Source: Alteromonas sp. BL110
GTDB taxonomy: Bacteria > Pseudomonadota > Gammaproteobacteria > Enterobacterales > Alteromonadaceae
Direction: 5' to 3'
NCBI RefSeq assembly: GCF_003443615.1
Contig: NZ_CP031967.1
Span: forward strand, 3,410,001 to 3,474,000
Length of the DNA: 64,000 nt
In this document: in pieces, positions 17,432 through 27,496 of the stretch
How the letters are laid out: the number at the start of each line of letters is the position of its first letter
Numbering within the stretch: position 1 is the stretch's first letter
Notes under the pieces: generated by a model
Seen by the model: the letters and a program-made list of their open reading frames with translations, nothing else
Told to the model about the DNA's origin: nothing
The model's database searches: none
Translations under genes and position numbers: made by a program

Positions 17432-19084
17432 GTGGAAAAAACCTGGCTTAAGCATTACGACCCTCGCGTTTCCGCAGAAATCGATGCCGATCGTTACGCA
17501 TCTGTAGTAGACATTTTCGAGCAGTCGGTTAAGAAGTTTAAAAACAAAGAAGCCTTCATAAACATGGGGCACTCAATTTCGTTTGAGGAGTTAGATACCT
17601 TATCTGCGCAGTTTGCTGCTTACTTGCAATCGAGTGGCCTAAAACGCGGTGATGCTGTGGCAATTATGATGCCTAACCTCCTTCAGTATCCTGTTGCTAT
17701 GTTTGGGATATTGCGTGCAGGTATGGTTGTGGTTAACGTTAACCCGCTTTATACCGCTCGCGAGTTAAAGCATCAGCTAAACGACGCCAATGCTAAGGCC
17801 ATTGTTATCGTAGAAAATTTTGCCTGTACCCTTGAAGAGGTCATTGCAGATACTAACCTACAAGAAGTCTTTTTGACGGCACTGGGCGATATGTTGCCGG
17901 CACCTAAGCGCTGGGTTGTGAACGCAGTTGTTAAGTACGTTAAAAAGATGGTGCCATCATTTAACTTGTCTGAAACGACTTCGTTTATGTCGGCGGTTAA
18001 AAAAGGTCAGTCTCTTGAATATAAGCGTCCGGCCATTGATAGTGGCGATTTAGCATTCCTTCAGTATACAGGTGGAACAACCGGTGTTTCTAAAGGGGCT
18101 ATGCTAACTCACCGCAACATGGTAGCAAACTTAGAACAAGTGTCGGGTATTCTAGAAACCGTGATTGAAGAAGGCAAAGACTTTGTTGTTACTGCGCTTC
18201 CGCTGTACCATATCTTTGCACTATTGGCGAACTGCCTCATGTTCGTTAAATACGGCTGCCGTAACTTGCTTATTACTAATCCGCGCGACATGCCGGCTTT
18301 TGTCAACGAACTTAGCAAATATCCATTTACCATCCTACCGGGTGTGAATACCTTGTTTAACGGCCTGTTAAACACGCCTGGATTTAGCGAGCTTGATTTC
18401 AGCAAATTTAAGTTTGGATTGGGCGGAGGCATGGCTGTTCAGCGCCCTGTTGCAGAGAAATGGGAAAAGATTACTAATACTGTGCTTCTTGAAGGCTATG
18501 GTCTAACAGAGTGCTCTCCAGTGGTAGCGGTAAATCCACCACAGATTGAAGCATATAAAGGCGCCATCGGTATGCCTGTACCTTCTACAGACATTAAGCT
18601 TCTTGACGACGATGGTAACCCAGTTGAAAAGGGTGAGCCGGGCGAAATGTGGGTAAAAGGCCCACAGGTGATGAAAGGATATTTGAACAGACCTGAAGCA
18701 ACAGAAGAAATTCTAAAAGACGGTTGGCTAGCCACTGGTGACATTGCAACAATAGATGATGAAGGTTACTTCTATATTGTTGACCGTAAAAAGGATATGA
18801 TCCTAGTGTCAGGCTTTAATGTGTTCCCGAACGAGATCGAAGAAGTTGCTGCAATGCATGACCATATTGTTGAAGCAGCTGCAGTTGGGGTTCCTCACGA
18901 AGTCAGCGGTGAAGTTGTGAAATTATTCGTAGTTAAAAATAACGATTCACTCACTGAAAAAGACGTTATCGCGCACTGCCGTAATCATTTAACAGGTTAC
19001 AAAGTGCCTAAGCAAGTTGTCTTTAAAGATGACTTACCAAAAACCAATGTAGGTAAAATACTGCGTCGGGAGCTTCGAGACTAA
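17432..19084 (+). CDS. fadD: Long-chain fatty acyl-CoA ligase FadD
   Basis: A 550-residue AMP-forming acyl-CoA synthetase that activates long-chain fatty acids to acyl-CoA as they enter the cell for beta-oxidation. The AMP-binding P-loop-like motif [11 protein letters not shown] is near residue 210, followed by GYGLTEC and the hinge [15 protein letters not shown]. It is very similar to E. coli FadD throughout, including [11 protein letters not shown] and [12 protein letters not shown] at the end. The GTG at 17432 sits 5 bases after AGGAGG. The TTG one codon upstream is too close to be the start. A FadR-like operator lies 60 bases upstream and a strong terminator follows. rnd comes next, as in E. 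coli. Confidence 0.96.
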   Translation: MEKTWLKHYDPRVSAEIDADRYASVVDIFEQSVKKFKNKEAFINMGHSISFEELDTLSAQFAAYLQSSGLKRGDAVAIMMPNLLQYPVAMFGILRAGMVVVNVNPLYTARELKHQLNDANAKAIVIVENFACTLEEVIADTNLQEVFLTALGDMLPAPKRWVVNAVVKYVKKMVPSFNLSETTSFMSAVKKGQSLEYKRPAIDSGDLAFLQYTGGTTGVSKGAMLTHRNMVANLEQVSGILETVIEEGKDFVVTALPLYHIFALLANCLMFVKYGCRNLLITNPRDMPAFVNELSKYPFTILPGVNTLFNGLLNTPGFSELDFSKFKFGLGGGMAVQRPVAEKWEKITNTVLLEGYGLTECSPVVAVNPPQIEAYKGAIGMPVPSTDIKLLDDDGNPVEKGEPGEMWVKGPQVMKGYLNRPEATEEILKDGWLATGDIATIDDEGYFYIVDRKKDMILVSGFNVFPNEIEEVAAMHDHIVEAAAVGVPHEVSGEVVKLFVVKNNDSLTEKDVIAHCRNHLTGYKVPKQVVFKDDLPKTNVGKILRRELRD

Positions 19085-19105
19085 TTTCATTGAAATAGTT
19101 CTTTG

Positions 19106-19130
19106 AAAGCCGGCGTTAGCCGGCTTTTTT
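19106..19130 (+). terminator. Rho-independent terminator after fadD
   Basis: A perfect 9-bp stem, AAAGCCGGC (19106-19114) and GCCGGCTTT (19119-19127), encloses the loop GTTA and runs into six T residues. Confidence 0.93.
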
Positions 19131-19146
19131 ATTACTGTGCAAAAAT

Positions 19147-20304
19147 ATGCAATATCAATTAATTACAACATCTGAACAACTCGAAAAAGTGTGCACTGCA
19201 GCACAACGTCAAGAGGCGGTAGCCTTAGACACCGAATTTGTAAGGACAAGAACCCTTACTCCTCACCTGGGTCTTATTCAGCTCTACGACGGCCATCAAC
19301 TAGTGCTTATTGACCCGCTTGCTATAGGCAACATGGGCCCGTTTATCGAGCTTATGGAAAATACCGAAGTAGTAAAAGTGCTGCACTCGTGCTCAGAGGA
19401 TATTGAGGCGTTTCTCACCGCCTTCGACACGGTGCCAACGCCGGTATTTGATACACAGTTGGCGGGCAGTATTTTGGATATGGGGCCATCACTGGGCTAC
19501 GCAAAGCTAGTAGAGTTGCTATGCGATATAACGCTAGATAAAGGTGAATCGCGAACAGACTGGATAGCCAGACCCCTTCGCGAATCGCAGCTTAGCTATG
19601 CCGCAAACGACGTACTGTACTTACTGCCATGCTACCAACAGCTAGCCAGTAAAGTTCAAGAAGCGGGCAAGGTGCATTGGATTTACCAAGAAATAGCGTT
19701 GCTAGTAGATAAAAAACGCGCTCAAATGCCAGAAGATTTTGCCTATTTAAGTATTAAAAACAATTGGCGACTAAACAGCGAACAGCTCACAGTATTACAA
19801 GCGCTAGCCGCATGGCGTTTAAACACGGCGCGAAAGAAAGACTTGGCACTAAACTTTGTTTTCAAAGAAGGCCATTTGTTTGAAGCAGCGCAGCGTCTTA
19901 TTGATAACAAGTCTGGTCTTTCGCGCATCAACGGTGTGAATCACCAGTCAGTACGCCGTTATGGTGATACCATCATTACGCTTATTGAAGAAGCAAGAGC
20001 AAAATACGCGCAAACACCAGAGAAGCTCAGGTTACCTGTTGTGCTGCGGCTTATCGATATTGCTAAATACAAGAAAACCCTTGCCGAACTTAAAGCAATT
20101 AGCGATCAAATCGCGAAAGATAACAACGTGAACAGCGACGTTATTGCGTCTAAAAAACAGCTTAATCAGTTACTAAAATGGTACTGGTTTCCAGTTGACG
20201 AGACCCGTGTACAAGGTTTAATACCTGACGTGTTGTCTACGTGGCGTGAGCCCTTATTTCGTCCTTACGTAACTCGACTGTTAGGCGATGCACCTTCTCA
20301 GTAA
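19147..20304 (+). CDS. rnd: Ribonuclease D
   Basis: A 385-residue 3-prime exonuclease of the DEDD-Y family that trims tRNA and other small RNA precursors. The five catalytic positions are in place and numbered exactly as in E. coli: D28 and E30 (ALDTEF), D85 (SEDIEAF), and Y151 with D155 (SYAANDV). An HRDC domain follows (about residues 210-290), with a second helical domain at the end. The ATG lies 17 bases past the fadD terminator, so it must have its own nearby promoter or depend on readthrough. Length and order match E. coli rnd. Confidence 0.95.
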   Translation: MQYQLITTSEQLEKVCTAAQRQEAVALDTEFVRTRTLTPHLGLIQLYDGHQLVLIDPLAIGNMGPFIELMENTEVVKVLHSCSEDIEAFLTAFDTVPTPVFDTQLAGSILDMGPSLGYAKLVELLCDITLDKGESRTDWIARPLRESQLSYAANDVLYLLPCYQQLASKVQEAGKVHWIYQEIALLVDKKRAQMPEDFAYLSIKNNWRLNSEQLTVLQALAAWRLNTARKKDLALNFVFKEGHLFEAAQRLIDNKSGLSRINGVNHQSVRRYGDTIITLIEEARAKYAQTPEKLRLPVVLRLIDIAKYKKTLAELKAISDQIAKDNNVNSDVIASKKQLNQLLKWYWFPVDETRVQGLIPDVLSTWREPLFRPYVTRLLGDAPSQ

Positions 20305-20378
20305 CCTCTACAAAAAAACGAGGGTGTGAGAATGTAAATTTTTACGGCCGCACCCATTACAAAGCGAGTAAAACATTT

Positions 20379-20675
20379 ATGTTATGCGCAGTTTATAAAA
20401 CGCGAAAAAAAGAGGGTATGTATTTATATGTGCCAAAAAAAGATCACTTTGAAGACGTACCAGAAGCGCTCATGGAAACCTTTGGTCGCCCAGAATTAGT
20501 GACTATTATTGCCTTAGAAAAGCGGGAAAAACTGGGTATGATCGATAAGCAAAAGCTTATCGATGAACTTACTGAAAAAGGTTTTTACCTACAAATGCCT
20601 CCCAAAGAAGACAACCTGCTAGAGCAGCATCGCGAATCCCTGGGTTTGTCTAAAAATCCGGATAAAAAGTTTTAA
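20379..20675 (+). CDS. ycgL: YcgL-family protein
   Basis: A 98-residue member of the YcgL family (UPF0745), a small alpha/beta protein found in most gammaproteobacteria. The characteristic start [18 protein letters not shown] and the segment MPPKEDNLL are present. Its function is unknown. In E. coli ycgL is near ycgM and ycgN. Here all three families are close, with a murein transglycosylase inserted, and the four genes are spaced by at most 6 bases or overlap, so they form one operon. Confidence 0.92.
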   Translation: MLCAVYKTRKKEGMYLYVPKKDHFEDVPEALMETFGRPELVTIIALEKREKLGMIDKQKLIDELTEKGFYLQMPPKEDNLLEQHRESLGLSKNPDKKF

Positions 20676-20681
20676 ATATCC

Positions 20682-21764
20682 ATGTTAGTAAAGATAATAA
20701 ACCGCTTAGTTGCTCAATTGGCAGTTCACATTAAGCGTGGTAGCTACAGGTTACTACTAAAGCCATTCAAGATCGCCGTACTTTTATCTAGTATCACCTT
20801 AAGCCTTTCGCTATCGGCTTACGCTGAGAGTAAGCCGAGTAGTGAAGAAGAGCTTAGCGAAGAAGGCTTTAAACGCTATGTTACCCAGTTAAAAAACGAA
20901 GCGGCTGAAAAAGGCATAGATAAGGCTAAGCTAGAGTTGGCGTTCGCTGATATTGCTTTTAGACCTACCGTCGTTAAATCTGATAAAAGTCAGCCAGAGA
21001 AAAAAATCACGTTAGATGATTATCTGGCAACGCGAGTGCCTGATTGGAAAGTAAAGCAAGCGGTTAAGCAGTACAACGAAAATAAAGTACTACTCGATGA
21101 GATTGCTCAGAAATATGGCGTACAAGCACGCTTTATCGTTGCGCTATGGGGAAACGAGTCTAACTTTGGTAAAATTCAGGGCAATTTCAGCGTGCTGTCC
21201 GCATTGGCATCTTTAGCGTATGAAGGGCGAAGAGAAAAGCTTTTCAAAGATAATTTTTTTGCTGCACTTCGCATACTTGATGAAGGGCACATCGACGTAG
21301 AGGCGTTTAAAGGCTCTTGGGCTGGCGCGATGGGCCAAACTCAGTTTATGCCCATTTCGTTTTTAAACTATGCAGTAGACTACGATGGCGACGGTAAAAA
21401 GGATATTTGGGGAACTAAGGCTGATGTGTTTGCTTCCATTGCAAACTACTTATCATCTGAAGGGTGGGATAGTAGAGGTACATGGGGGCGTCAGGTTACT
21501 CTCACTCAACCCGTACCCTTTTCAGGCCTCGCGAAATCTAATATGAAGCCGCTATCTTTTTGGAGCACAAAAGGCGTTAAGCGCTATAACGGCAGCGAGC
21601 TTCCCAAAGCTAACGTAGATGCGTCACTCATTATGCCAGATGGTGAAAAAGGCCGAATTTACTTGGTATATAACAATTTCCATACGCTGATGAAGTGGAA
21701 CCGGTCGTCTTATTTTGGCGTTTCGGTTGGGTATTTATCTGAACGAATAAAGCGAGGTTACTAA
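20682..21764 (+). CDS. MltB-type lytic murein transglycosylase
   Basis: A 360-residue enzyme of the MltB family (glycoside hydrolase family 103), which cleaves peptidoglycan glycan strands to 1,6-anhydromuropeptides. The catalytic glutamate is E159 in ALWGNESNFG, and the family motifs GAMGQTQFMP and NYLSSEGW follow. A hydrophobic segment (about residues 29-48, ending SAYA) is a signal peptide after an unusually long basic N-terminus. It has no lipobox, so it is periplasmic rather than an MltB-like lipoprotein. The ATG lies 6 bases after ycgL, without a strong ribosome-binding site. The stop overlaps the next start (TAATG). Confidence 0.92.
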   Translation: MLVKIINRLVAQLAVHIKRGSYRLLLKPFKIAVLLSSITLSLSLSAYAESKPSSEEELSEEGFKRYVTQLKNEAAEKGIDKAKLELAFADIAFRPTVVKSDKSQPEKKITLDDYLATRVPDWKVKQAVKQYNENKVLLDEIAQKYGVQARFIVALWGNESNFGKIQGNFSVLSALASLAYEGRREKLFKDNFFAALRILDEGHIDVEAFKGSWAGAMGQTQFMPISFLNYAVDYDGDGKKDIWGTKADVFASIANYLSSEGWDSRGTWGRQVTLTQPVPFSGLAKSNMKPLSFWSTKGVKRYNGSELPKANVDASLIMPDGEKGRIYLVYNNFHTLMKWNRSSYFGVSVGYLSERIKRGY

Positions 21765-22432
21765 TGGCATATCGTCACATTGATACCCAAGGTAATGAAA
21801 TACCATTACCCGTTACTAAAGTATTGTGCATAGGTCGAAATTACCTCGACCACATTCAAGAAATGAACTCTACGGTGTCTGAAGCACCGCTGTTGTTTAT
21901 GAAACCGAAGGCTGCTTTGTGCCATATGCATAAGCCCATTGCTATTCCAACCGAGAAAGGCGAATGCCATAACGAGCTTGAAGTGTCGGTGCTGCTCAAG
22001 TCGCCACTTAAAAATGCCAGTCATGCAGAAGTCGAAGACGCTATTTGGGGGATTGGCCTGGGGCTGGATTTAACCCTTCGCGCAATCCAAGCAGCACTTA
22101 AAAAGCAAGGGCAACCTTGGGAAAGGGCTAAATCTTTCGATAATAGCGCGCCACTTTCTGGCTTTGTGCCTTACAGTGAAGTTGGGAGCCTTGATGATTT
22201 GCGCTTTACCCTGACCATAAACGGAGAGGTCAGGCAGCAGGGCCATACCGAGCTCATGCTGCACAAAATCATTCCACTTATCGCTCACATGTCATCTATA
22301 TTTACCCTAGATAGCGGTGACGTCATCCTTACTGGAACCCCAAAAGGGGTAGGTAAGTTAAGCCCTGCGGATAAAGTTGAGGCGTCGCTAGATAGCTTAC
22401 TCGCTTTAAATACAGAGGTAGTGGCAGAATGA
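21764..22432 (+). CDS. Fumarylacetoacetate hydrolase family protein (YcgM-like)
   Basis: A 222-residue FAH-fold enzyme. Relatives split C-C bonds of acylpyruvates or hydrate/decarboxylate related 2-oxo acids using a bound divalent metal. The NELEVSVLL segment (about 71-79) holds the metal-binding glutamates, and LTGTPKGVG (about 189-197) is the conserved active-site loop. E. coli YcgM is the same size and lies in the same gene neighbourhood. The substrate is not predictable; acylpyruvase or oxaloacetate decarboxylase activity is likely. The start overlaps the preceding stop by one base, and the next gene overlaps by four (ATGA). Confidence 0.9.
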   Translation: MAYRHIDTQGNEIPLPVTKVLCIGRNYLDHIQEMNSTVSEAPLLFMKPKAALCHMHKPIAIPTEKGECHNELEVSVLLKSPLKNASHAEVEDAIWGIGLGLDLTLRAIQAALKKQGQPWERAKSFDNSAPLSGFVPYSEVGSLDDLRFTLTINGEVRQQGHTELMLHKIIPLIAHMSSIFTLDSGDVILTGTPKGVGKLSPADKVEASLDSLLALNTEVVAE

Positions 22433-22923
22433 CGGTGGCATTTTGGGAAACTAAGTCGTTAGAAGAAATGTCTCAGAAGGAATGGGAGTCTCTTTGTGAT
22501 GGGTGCGGGAAGTGTTGCCTGCAGAAGTTCATCGACGATGAGGCCGTTGAAGAATACGAAGTTACCGACCACATCAACGAAAACGAAAAAATCCACTACA
22601 CCAATATTGTGTGTTCGTATTTGAATACGAAAAAGTGTGAATGTACTCAGTATGAAAGACGCACAGAGCTAGTCCCAGATTGCGTGAAGCTAACCAAAGA
22701 AAATCTCAAAGATATTTTCTTTATGCCAAACAGCTGCACTTATCGACGCCTTTATGAAGGGAGGGGGATACCCTCTTGGCACCCATTACTAAACAAAGGT
22801 AAAAAACACGTAATGCACGCGAAAGGGATGTCGGTACGTAATAAAACGGTGTTTGAAAGCGATGTAGATCTCAACCACTTTGAAGACTATATCGCCATTT
22901 GGCCGCTAGAAGATTTAGATTAA
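22429..22923 (+). CDS. ycgN: YcgN-family cysteine-cluster protein
   Basis: A 164-residue member of the UPF0260/YcgN family. A CDGCGKCC motif near residue 24 and a second cluster, CSYLNTKKCECTQY with CVKL after it, suggest that zinc or an iron-sulfur centre is bound. Function is not established. The protein has no signal peptide and is cytoplasmic. It is translationally coupled to the FAH gene through an ATGA overlap and ends the ycgL operon. Confidence 0.92.
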   Translation: MTVAFWETKSLEEMSQKEWESLCDGCGKCCLQKFIDDEAVEEYEVTDHINENEKIHYTNIVCSYLNTKKCECTQYERRTELVPDCVKLTKENLKDIFFMPNSCTYRRLYEGRGIPSWHPLLNKGKKHVMHAKGMSVRNKTVFESDVDLNHFEDYIAIWPLEDLD

Positions 22924-23058
22924 ACATTGCGAGCTGTTACTACACAAGTTTAATACTTCACCCTTGTAAAATTTGTATTTAGACTAAAGAGCGTAAGTGA
23001 AAGGCGATTGTCTCGCTTATACTTATGCTTTTCTTACCAGATTTTCAAAGGCTTGAAG

Positions 23059-24342
23059 ATGAGCAAATTGAGCGCTAGTGTTTCGATATTGTTGTTTGCC
23101 ACTACTTGTATGGGCACAACACTAAAAGCACAAAGCCTAGACACTAGCTATAGCGGTTCGGTTAGAGTACGTTATGAAACGCTTAATAATCCAATTTTCC
23201 CCGCCAATGAAAATATCCGCGCCAAAACCAATGAGCGACTCTCAACCCGAATTAGGCTAAAAGGCGAAGCCGACTTCGGGAATTGGAAGGCTGTCGCCGA
23301 GATAGAAGATTCTCGTGCTTATCTCGACGAGAATGACCCCACCCTCAAATCTTCGCAGGTAAATACGCTCGAGCCAGTGCAGTTGTATATTTCTTACAAG
23401 GGCATTGGTGAATACCTAGATAGTATTACTATCGGACGTGTAACGCTTGATCACGGTAGTCGTAGGTTGATTGGGCGTACACGATTCAGAAACGCTACGA
23501 ATAGCTTTGAAGGGGCACTAATTGACGCAAATTGGTCTGGATGGCACGTCCGTGGTTTTTATCTATTGCCGCTGTCTCGTTTTCCTATCGATTCGGCCTC
23601 AATCGATAGTAATAAACGGGCTTTTGATAAAAGTTTTAGTAATCGAAGATTTTTTGGCGTTTACGCTCAATCAGAAGATAACACATGGAAAGTACATAGT
23701 TATTGGTTAAAAGAATCCGACTCAAAAGAGCTTGCGACCAAAAATCGCAACCTGTTTACCCTGTCACTGGATTATTCAAAAACCTTTTCAAAACACTGGG
23801 AATACAATATAGAAGCGATAGGACAAACTGGTCAGGCTAGGCAGTCTGCATCCACATCTGACATTGACGGTAAGGACGTTAGTGCTTGGATGGTACATAG
23901 TCACATCGGCAAACAAATCAGTGCTAGTACTTTTATAAGAGCTGAAATTGATGCTGCAAGTGGTGATAATGATGCCACCGATGACACCATAAAAGCCTTT
24001 GATTCTCTTTATGGTTTACGGCGGTTTGATTTTGGTCCAACGGACGTGTATCAAACATTCCCTCGAAGTAATATATTGGCACCGGGGCTAAGAGGCGTTA
24101 CAAAGCTAAATGACGAGAACACGCTTATGTTAGGGTACAAAGGGCTATGGCTTAAAGAAGTGGGTGAGGGTAAAAAAGACTTTTTAGGGCACCAAATAGA
24201 GTTTCGCTGGCGATATCAAGCATCTGCGCCGTTAAGAATCGAACTAGGTGGTGCATACCTCGCTAAAGGCGAAGCGTTAGAGACGGGCGCATGCCCCGAT
24301 AATTCTATGTACGCCTATACGGGTGTTATGTACTCTTTCTAA
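23059..24342 (+). CDS. Alginate-export-type outer-membrane beta-barrel protein
   Basis: A 427-residue outer-membrane protein with a signal peptide (hydrophobic core, cleavage near LKAQS) and alternating beta-strand sequence throughout. The opening SYSGSVRVRYETLNN, the RLSTRIRLKGEADFGNW segment and the closing aromatic residue (YTGVMYSF) fit the alginate-export/AlgE-like porin family. It probably forms a channel for an anionic polymer or other solute. The ATG at 23059 is preferred because it starts a proper signal peptide; an in-frame start at 23008 would add 17 residues before it. No alginate genes lie nearby, so the substrate is uncertain. Confidence 0.75.
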   Translation: MSKLSASVSILLFATTCMGTTLKAQSLDTSYSGSVRVRYETLNNPIFPANENIRAKTNERLSTRIRLKGEADFGNWKAVAEIEDSRAYLDENDPTLKSSQVNTLEPVQLYISYKGIGEYLDSITIGRVTLDHGSRRLIGRTRFRNATNSFEGALIDANWSGWHVRGFYLLPLSRFPIDSASIDSNKRAFDKSFSNRRFFGVYAQSEDNTWKVHSYWLKESDSKELATKNRNLFTLSLDYSKTFSKHWEYNIEAIGQTGQARQSASTSDIDGKDVSAWMVHSHIGKQISASTFIRAEIDAASGDNDATDDTIKAFDSLYGLRRFDFGPTDVYQTFPRSNILAPGLRGVTKLNDENTLMLGYKGLWLKEVGEGKKDFLGHQIEFRWRYQASAPLRIELGGAYLAKGEALETGACPDNSMYAYTGVMYSF

Positions 24343-24416
24343 GTGTAAAGACAACATTGCCACATAAGTAAGGAATGTTAGGGCTATAGATGGCCCGCTT
24401 TACACAATTAAGCTAA

Positions 24417-24965
24417 TTAGGTAGTAAGTGCATAGAGAAGCGCGTCTCTACCAAATACCCGTTTTCTACACAGCCCTTCTTTCACACCGCCAATTCGCTC
24501 GGCAACACGCATACTCGCTTTGTTATTTGGTTCAACAAGGCATTCTAGACGGTGCAGATTCATTTGCGAGAATGCGAGCTTTTTTAGCGCTTCACACAGT
24601 GCCGTTGCTAAGCCTCTACCGCAAGCGTCAGGTCTTAACCAGTAGCCGAGGTTTGCAGTTAGATGGCTGTGGTGAATATGATTAATAATACCCATGCCCA
24701 AACACTTGTCGTCGTGCATTAACAAATATGTAAGACCGTAACCTGTCTGACGGGCTTTCTCCATATTAGTAATACATTGCTTCGACAATGCTGGCGTAAC
24801 AGGGCACACCGCTGAGCCGAACCAGGGCTTTACATGATGAATAGATTGTTGACCTGCATCGCACAGCGCATTGCAGTGTTTCTCTGCAATGCGCTGAATA
24901 CTAATTGGGCCTTGCTCTGTCTGTATAGGAGGCAGGCGAGAGGGTAAAATGGATAAGTCGATCAA
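24417..24965 (-). CDS. GNAT N-acetyltransferase (RimJ/RimL type)
   Basis: A 182-residue GNAT-fold acetyltransferase that uses acetyl-CoA to modify an amine, possibly a protein N-terminus as in RimJ/RimL. The acetyl-CoA-binding region is visible as GYWLRPDACGRGLATAL (about 116-132), followed by the typical NLHRLECLVEPNNKASMRVAERIGG. The start overlaps the dsbB stop by four bases, so the two are translated together. The substrate is unknown. Confidence 0.87.
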   Translation of the reverse strand: MIDLSILPSRLPPIQTEQGPISIQRIAEKHCNALCDAGQQSIHHVKPWFGSAVCPVTPALSKQCITNMEKARQTGYGLTYLLMHDDKCLGMGIINHIHHSHLTANLGYWLRPDACGRGLATALCEALKKLAFSQMNLHRLECLVEPNNKASMRVAERIGGVKEGLCRKRVFGRDALLYALTT

Positions 24966-25489
24966 AAGGGTTTCTTATCCAGCAAGCGGCAGCTAAATAC
25001 AATGGCAAATACAACAAAATAAGCAGCAAATATAATTTGCATCCACTCCGCCATTCCCATAGACAAAAACTGCCACGTGTCTTCTAAACAGTCGCCCTCA
25101 GCCGCAAATACTGCGGGTAGCCACTCATGAAGCTGTAACCATGAAGGAAAGTTAGGCACTATTTCACAGCTGGCAAAAAACGGATTGGCAGCGTTGAGAA
25201 TACCCACGTGCTCTTTTGCAATTAAAAAGCCCCAGCCTGCAGATACCGCCCAGCCAGCAAAACCAAGCATACGGGTAAATCCGTTGTTTTTTATAATTAC
25301 CACAAGTGCTGACAACACAATGCCGTACATAGCAGTACGCTGATAAATGCACATAATGCATGGTTTCAAGCCCATGCCGTATTGGAAGTAAAGGGCAGCA
25401 ATTTCCAATGCTAATGATGTAGCGAAAAGCACAAGCCATGAAGACTTGTGCTCTGCCCACTGGCTAATGCTGTGAATAAATCCGCGCAT
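24962..25489 (-). CDS. dsbB: Disulfide bond formation protein DsbB
   Basis: A 175-residue inner-membrane protein with four helices that reoxidises the periplasmic thiol oxidase DsbA and passes electrons to quinone. Both redox pairs are present: C44 and C47 (KPCIMCIYQR) and C108 and C134 in the second periplasmic loop. It lies 3 bases after nhaB. The order dsbB-nhaB-fadR is shared with E. coli. Confidence 0.95.
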   Translation of the reverse strand: MRGFIHSISQWAEHKSSWLVLFATSLALEIAALYFQYGMGLKPCIMCIYQRTAMYGIVLSALVVIIKNNGFTRMLGFAGWAVSAGWGFLIAKEHVGILNAANPFFASCEIVPNFPSWLQLHEWLPAVFAAEGDCLEDTWQFLSMGMAEWMQIIFAAYFVVFAIVFSCRLLDKKPF

Positions 25490-25492
25490 ACT

Positions 25493-27067
25493 TTAGTGAC
25501 CTACCACTTGCGCGCCCGCTTCGGTAACCGAGTGGTGCTCAATAAGGTGCATGTCGTATAGCCACTGAGTAGCATCGGCAAGCCCAATATAGGTTGCGAC
25601 CAAACCGACAATAGTAAGCACAATCGTGTACGGCAGCGCCATCATCACCATGCGGCCGTATGACAAGCGAAGTAGCGGGGCGATGGCCGACGTTAGCAAG
25701 AATAAGAAAGCCGCTTGGCCATTTGGTGTTGCAACACTTGGTAAGTTGGTACCTGTGTTAATTGCAACCGCAAGCATATCGTATTGGTCACGAGTAATTT
25801 GACCTGCTTGTAAAGCCGCTGTTACTTCCGTGATATACACTGAGCCAACAAATACGTTGTCACTCACCATCGACAGAACGCCATTTGCCAGATAGAACAT
25901 CACCATCTGGGTTTCGCCTTCAAACGATAGTACCCAATGAATAACTGGCTGGAAGAGGCCCTGGTCAATAATAACTGCCACTACACCAAAGAATACGCAA
26001 AGCAGCGCAGCGAAAGGCAGTGCTTCTTCAAATGCTTTTCCTAGCGCATGCTCTTCAATTACGCCGCTCATCGACGTAGCTAGTACAATTACAGACAAAC
26101 CAATTAAGCCGACCGATGCCATGTGTGTAGCAAGACCAACAATTAACCAAAGGCCAATAAGTGCTTGTACTACGAGTTTTGCTGTTTCTCGCTTGCTGCG
26201 GCCTTTATCCATATGGTCGTTATAGTCGACCAAAATCTGCCTAACTGCTGTTGGCAACTTGGCTCCGTAAGAAAATGTACCTGTCTTTTCAAGAACGATT
26301 GTTGTTAACAAACCGAATACGAAGACAGGCAGGGTAACAGGTGCCATACGGATAAAGAACTCGACGAAATCCCAACCTGCTTTATCAGCGATAATTAGGT
26401 TTTGGGGTTCACCTACCATGGTCATAACGCCGCCTAAGGCTGTACCTACGGCTGAGTGCATCATAAGGTTGCGTAGAAATGCTCTGAAGTCTTCTAAATC
26501 GTGGCTTCCTAATTCGTCATCACTAGTGTGGTCGTGATCAGAATGAAACTCTTTGCCTGACGCCACTTTGTGATAAATAGAGTAAAAGCCCAAGCCTACA
26601 CTGATTATTACTGCCACTACTGTTAGGGCGTCAAGGAATGCAGATAAAAACGCAGAGGCAAAAATAAACGAAAGCGACAGTATTAACTTATTGCGTACCT
26701 TAATCACCAATTTGGTAAACAAGTACATAAGTAAATCTTTCATGAAGTAAATGCCTGCCACCATAAAGACGAGTAGTAGCAGTACCTCTAAATTCACTTC
26801 AATTTCATGCATCATGTGACCGGGTGTCGTCATACCGATAAACATGGCTTCGATAAGAAGGAGTCCACCTGGTTGGAGTGGGTAGCATTTAAGCGCCATT
26901 GCTAGCGTAAAAATAAACTGAATGACAAGCGTCCAGCCAGCTATATAAGGATCCACCATAAAGATGAAGGGATTAACAATGAGAAAGGCAATAATGGTTT
27001 TTTTATACCAGTCGGGCGCATGTCCCAGGAAATTCTTATAGATCGCCGCGATCATTGAGGTTTGCAT
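25493..27067 (-). CDS. nhaB: Na+/H+ antiporter NhaB
   Basis: A 524-residue inner-membrane sodium/proton antiporter with about 12 helices, close to the 513 residues of E. coli NhaB. It exports sodium in exchange for protons, which suits a marine bacterium. Family-like segments include [15 protein letters not shown] at the N-terminus and [17 protein letters not shown] in the middle. AGGAAC precedes the ATG, and another in-frame ATG lies four codons later. It heads an operon with dsbB and the GNAT gene and is divergent from fadR across a 429-base region. Confidence 0.95.
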   Translation of the reverse strand: MQTSMIAAIYKNFLGHAPDWYKKTIIAFLIVNPFIFMVDPYIAGWTLVIQFIFTLAMALKCYPLQPGGLLLIEAMFIGMTTPGHMMHEIEVNLEVLLLLVFMVAGIYFMKDLLMYLFTKLVIKVRNKLILSLSFIFASAFLSAFLDALTVVAVIISVGLGFYSIYHKVASGKEFHSDHDHTSDDELGSHDLEDFRAFLRNLMMHSAVGTALGGVMTMVGEPQNLIIADKAGWDFVEFFIRMAPVTLPVFVFGLLTTIVLEKTGTFSYGAKLPTAVRQILVDYNDHMDKGRSKRETAKLVVQALIGLWLIVGLATHMASVGLIGLSVIVLATSMSGVIEEHALGKAFEEALPFAALLCVFFGVVAVIIDQGLFQPVIHWVLSFEGETQMVMFYLANGVLSMVSDNVFVGSVYITEVTAALQAGQITRDQYDMLAVAINTGTNLPSVATPNGQAAFLFLLTSAIAPLLRLSYGRMVMMALPYTIVLTIVGLVATYIGLADATQWLYDMHLIEHHSVTEAGAQVVGH

Positions 27068-27294
27068 GAGTTCCTGTTCCTTTTACAACAAAGCACGCAT
27101 TTTGCGCATCTTTATAATGTGTAGTTCCGGTTATTGCATACTTAAACTGCTGGTGCCGTACGATTTAATTCGTCTAACCGCCGTTTCGTTGCTGTCATTA
27201 TAGTCGGAAATTAAGCGTACATGATATTACCGCCTTGAGAAAGCAATTCACAGACCCCACCATATGAAAGTCACTGAATATTTATCACTTTTTT

Positions 27295-27313
27295 GATGAT
27301 AATTATCATTAAG
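27295..27313. promoter_or_regulatory. Fur-box-like palindrome
   Basis: The sequence matches the 19-bp Fur consensus at 14 positions and contains the perfect palindrome ATGATAATTATCAT (27296-27309). Neither flanking gene is a classical iron gene, and the region is AT-rich, so chance similarity is possible. Confidence 0.35.
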
Positions 27314-27429
27314 ATAGAAAATGCCGACTATTTTGAACATAAAGTGAACAAGTAAGACTTTATAGCCTTTGAAATAACACTTTAATTTTAACAAGTTGTT
27401 AAAACCTTTAGTGGACGAAGCATAATTCA

Positions 27430-27464
27430 TTGTGATAATAAAACAGCATCTGGTACAATCAGTT
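27430..27464 (+). promoter_or_regulatory. fadR promoter overlapped by a FadR-like operator
   Basis: ATCTGGTACAATCAGTT (27448-27464) resembles E. coli FadR sites such as the one at fadB, with a perfect TGGT left core and one mismatch in the right core. It contains an extended -10 element, TGG-TACAAT, with TTGTGA 18 bases upstream as a weak -35. FadR bound here would block its own promoter, 33 bases before the start codon. Confidence 0.6.
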
Positions 27465-27496
27465 GCAAAATAACAAGAACGTGCAGGCGATTAGTT

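Larger units (their letters stand above)
27068..27496. other. nhaB-fadR divergent regulatory region
   Basis: About 430 AT-rich bases between divergent nhaB and fadR. It holds a Fur-box-like palindrome (27295-27313) and a FadR-like operator over the probable fadR -10 box, both listed separately. No credible gene is present. A 60-codon minus-strand frame inside is taken as chance. Confidence 0.6.
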
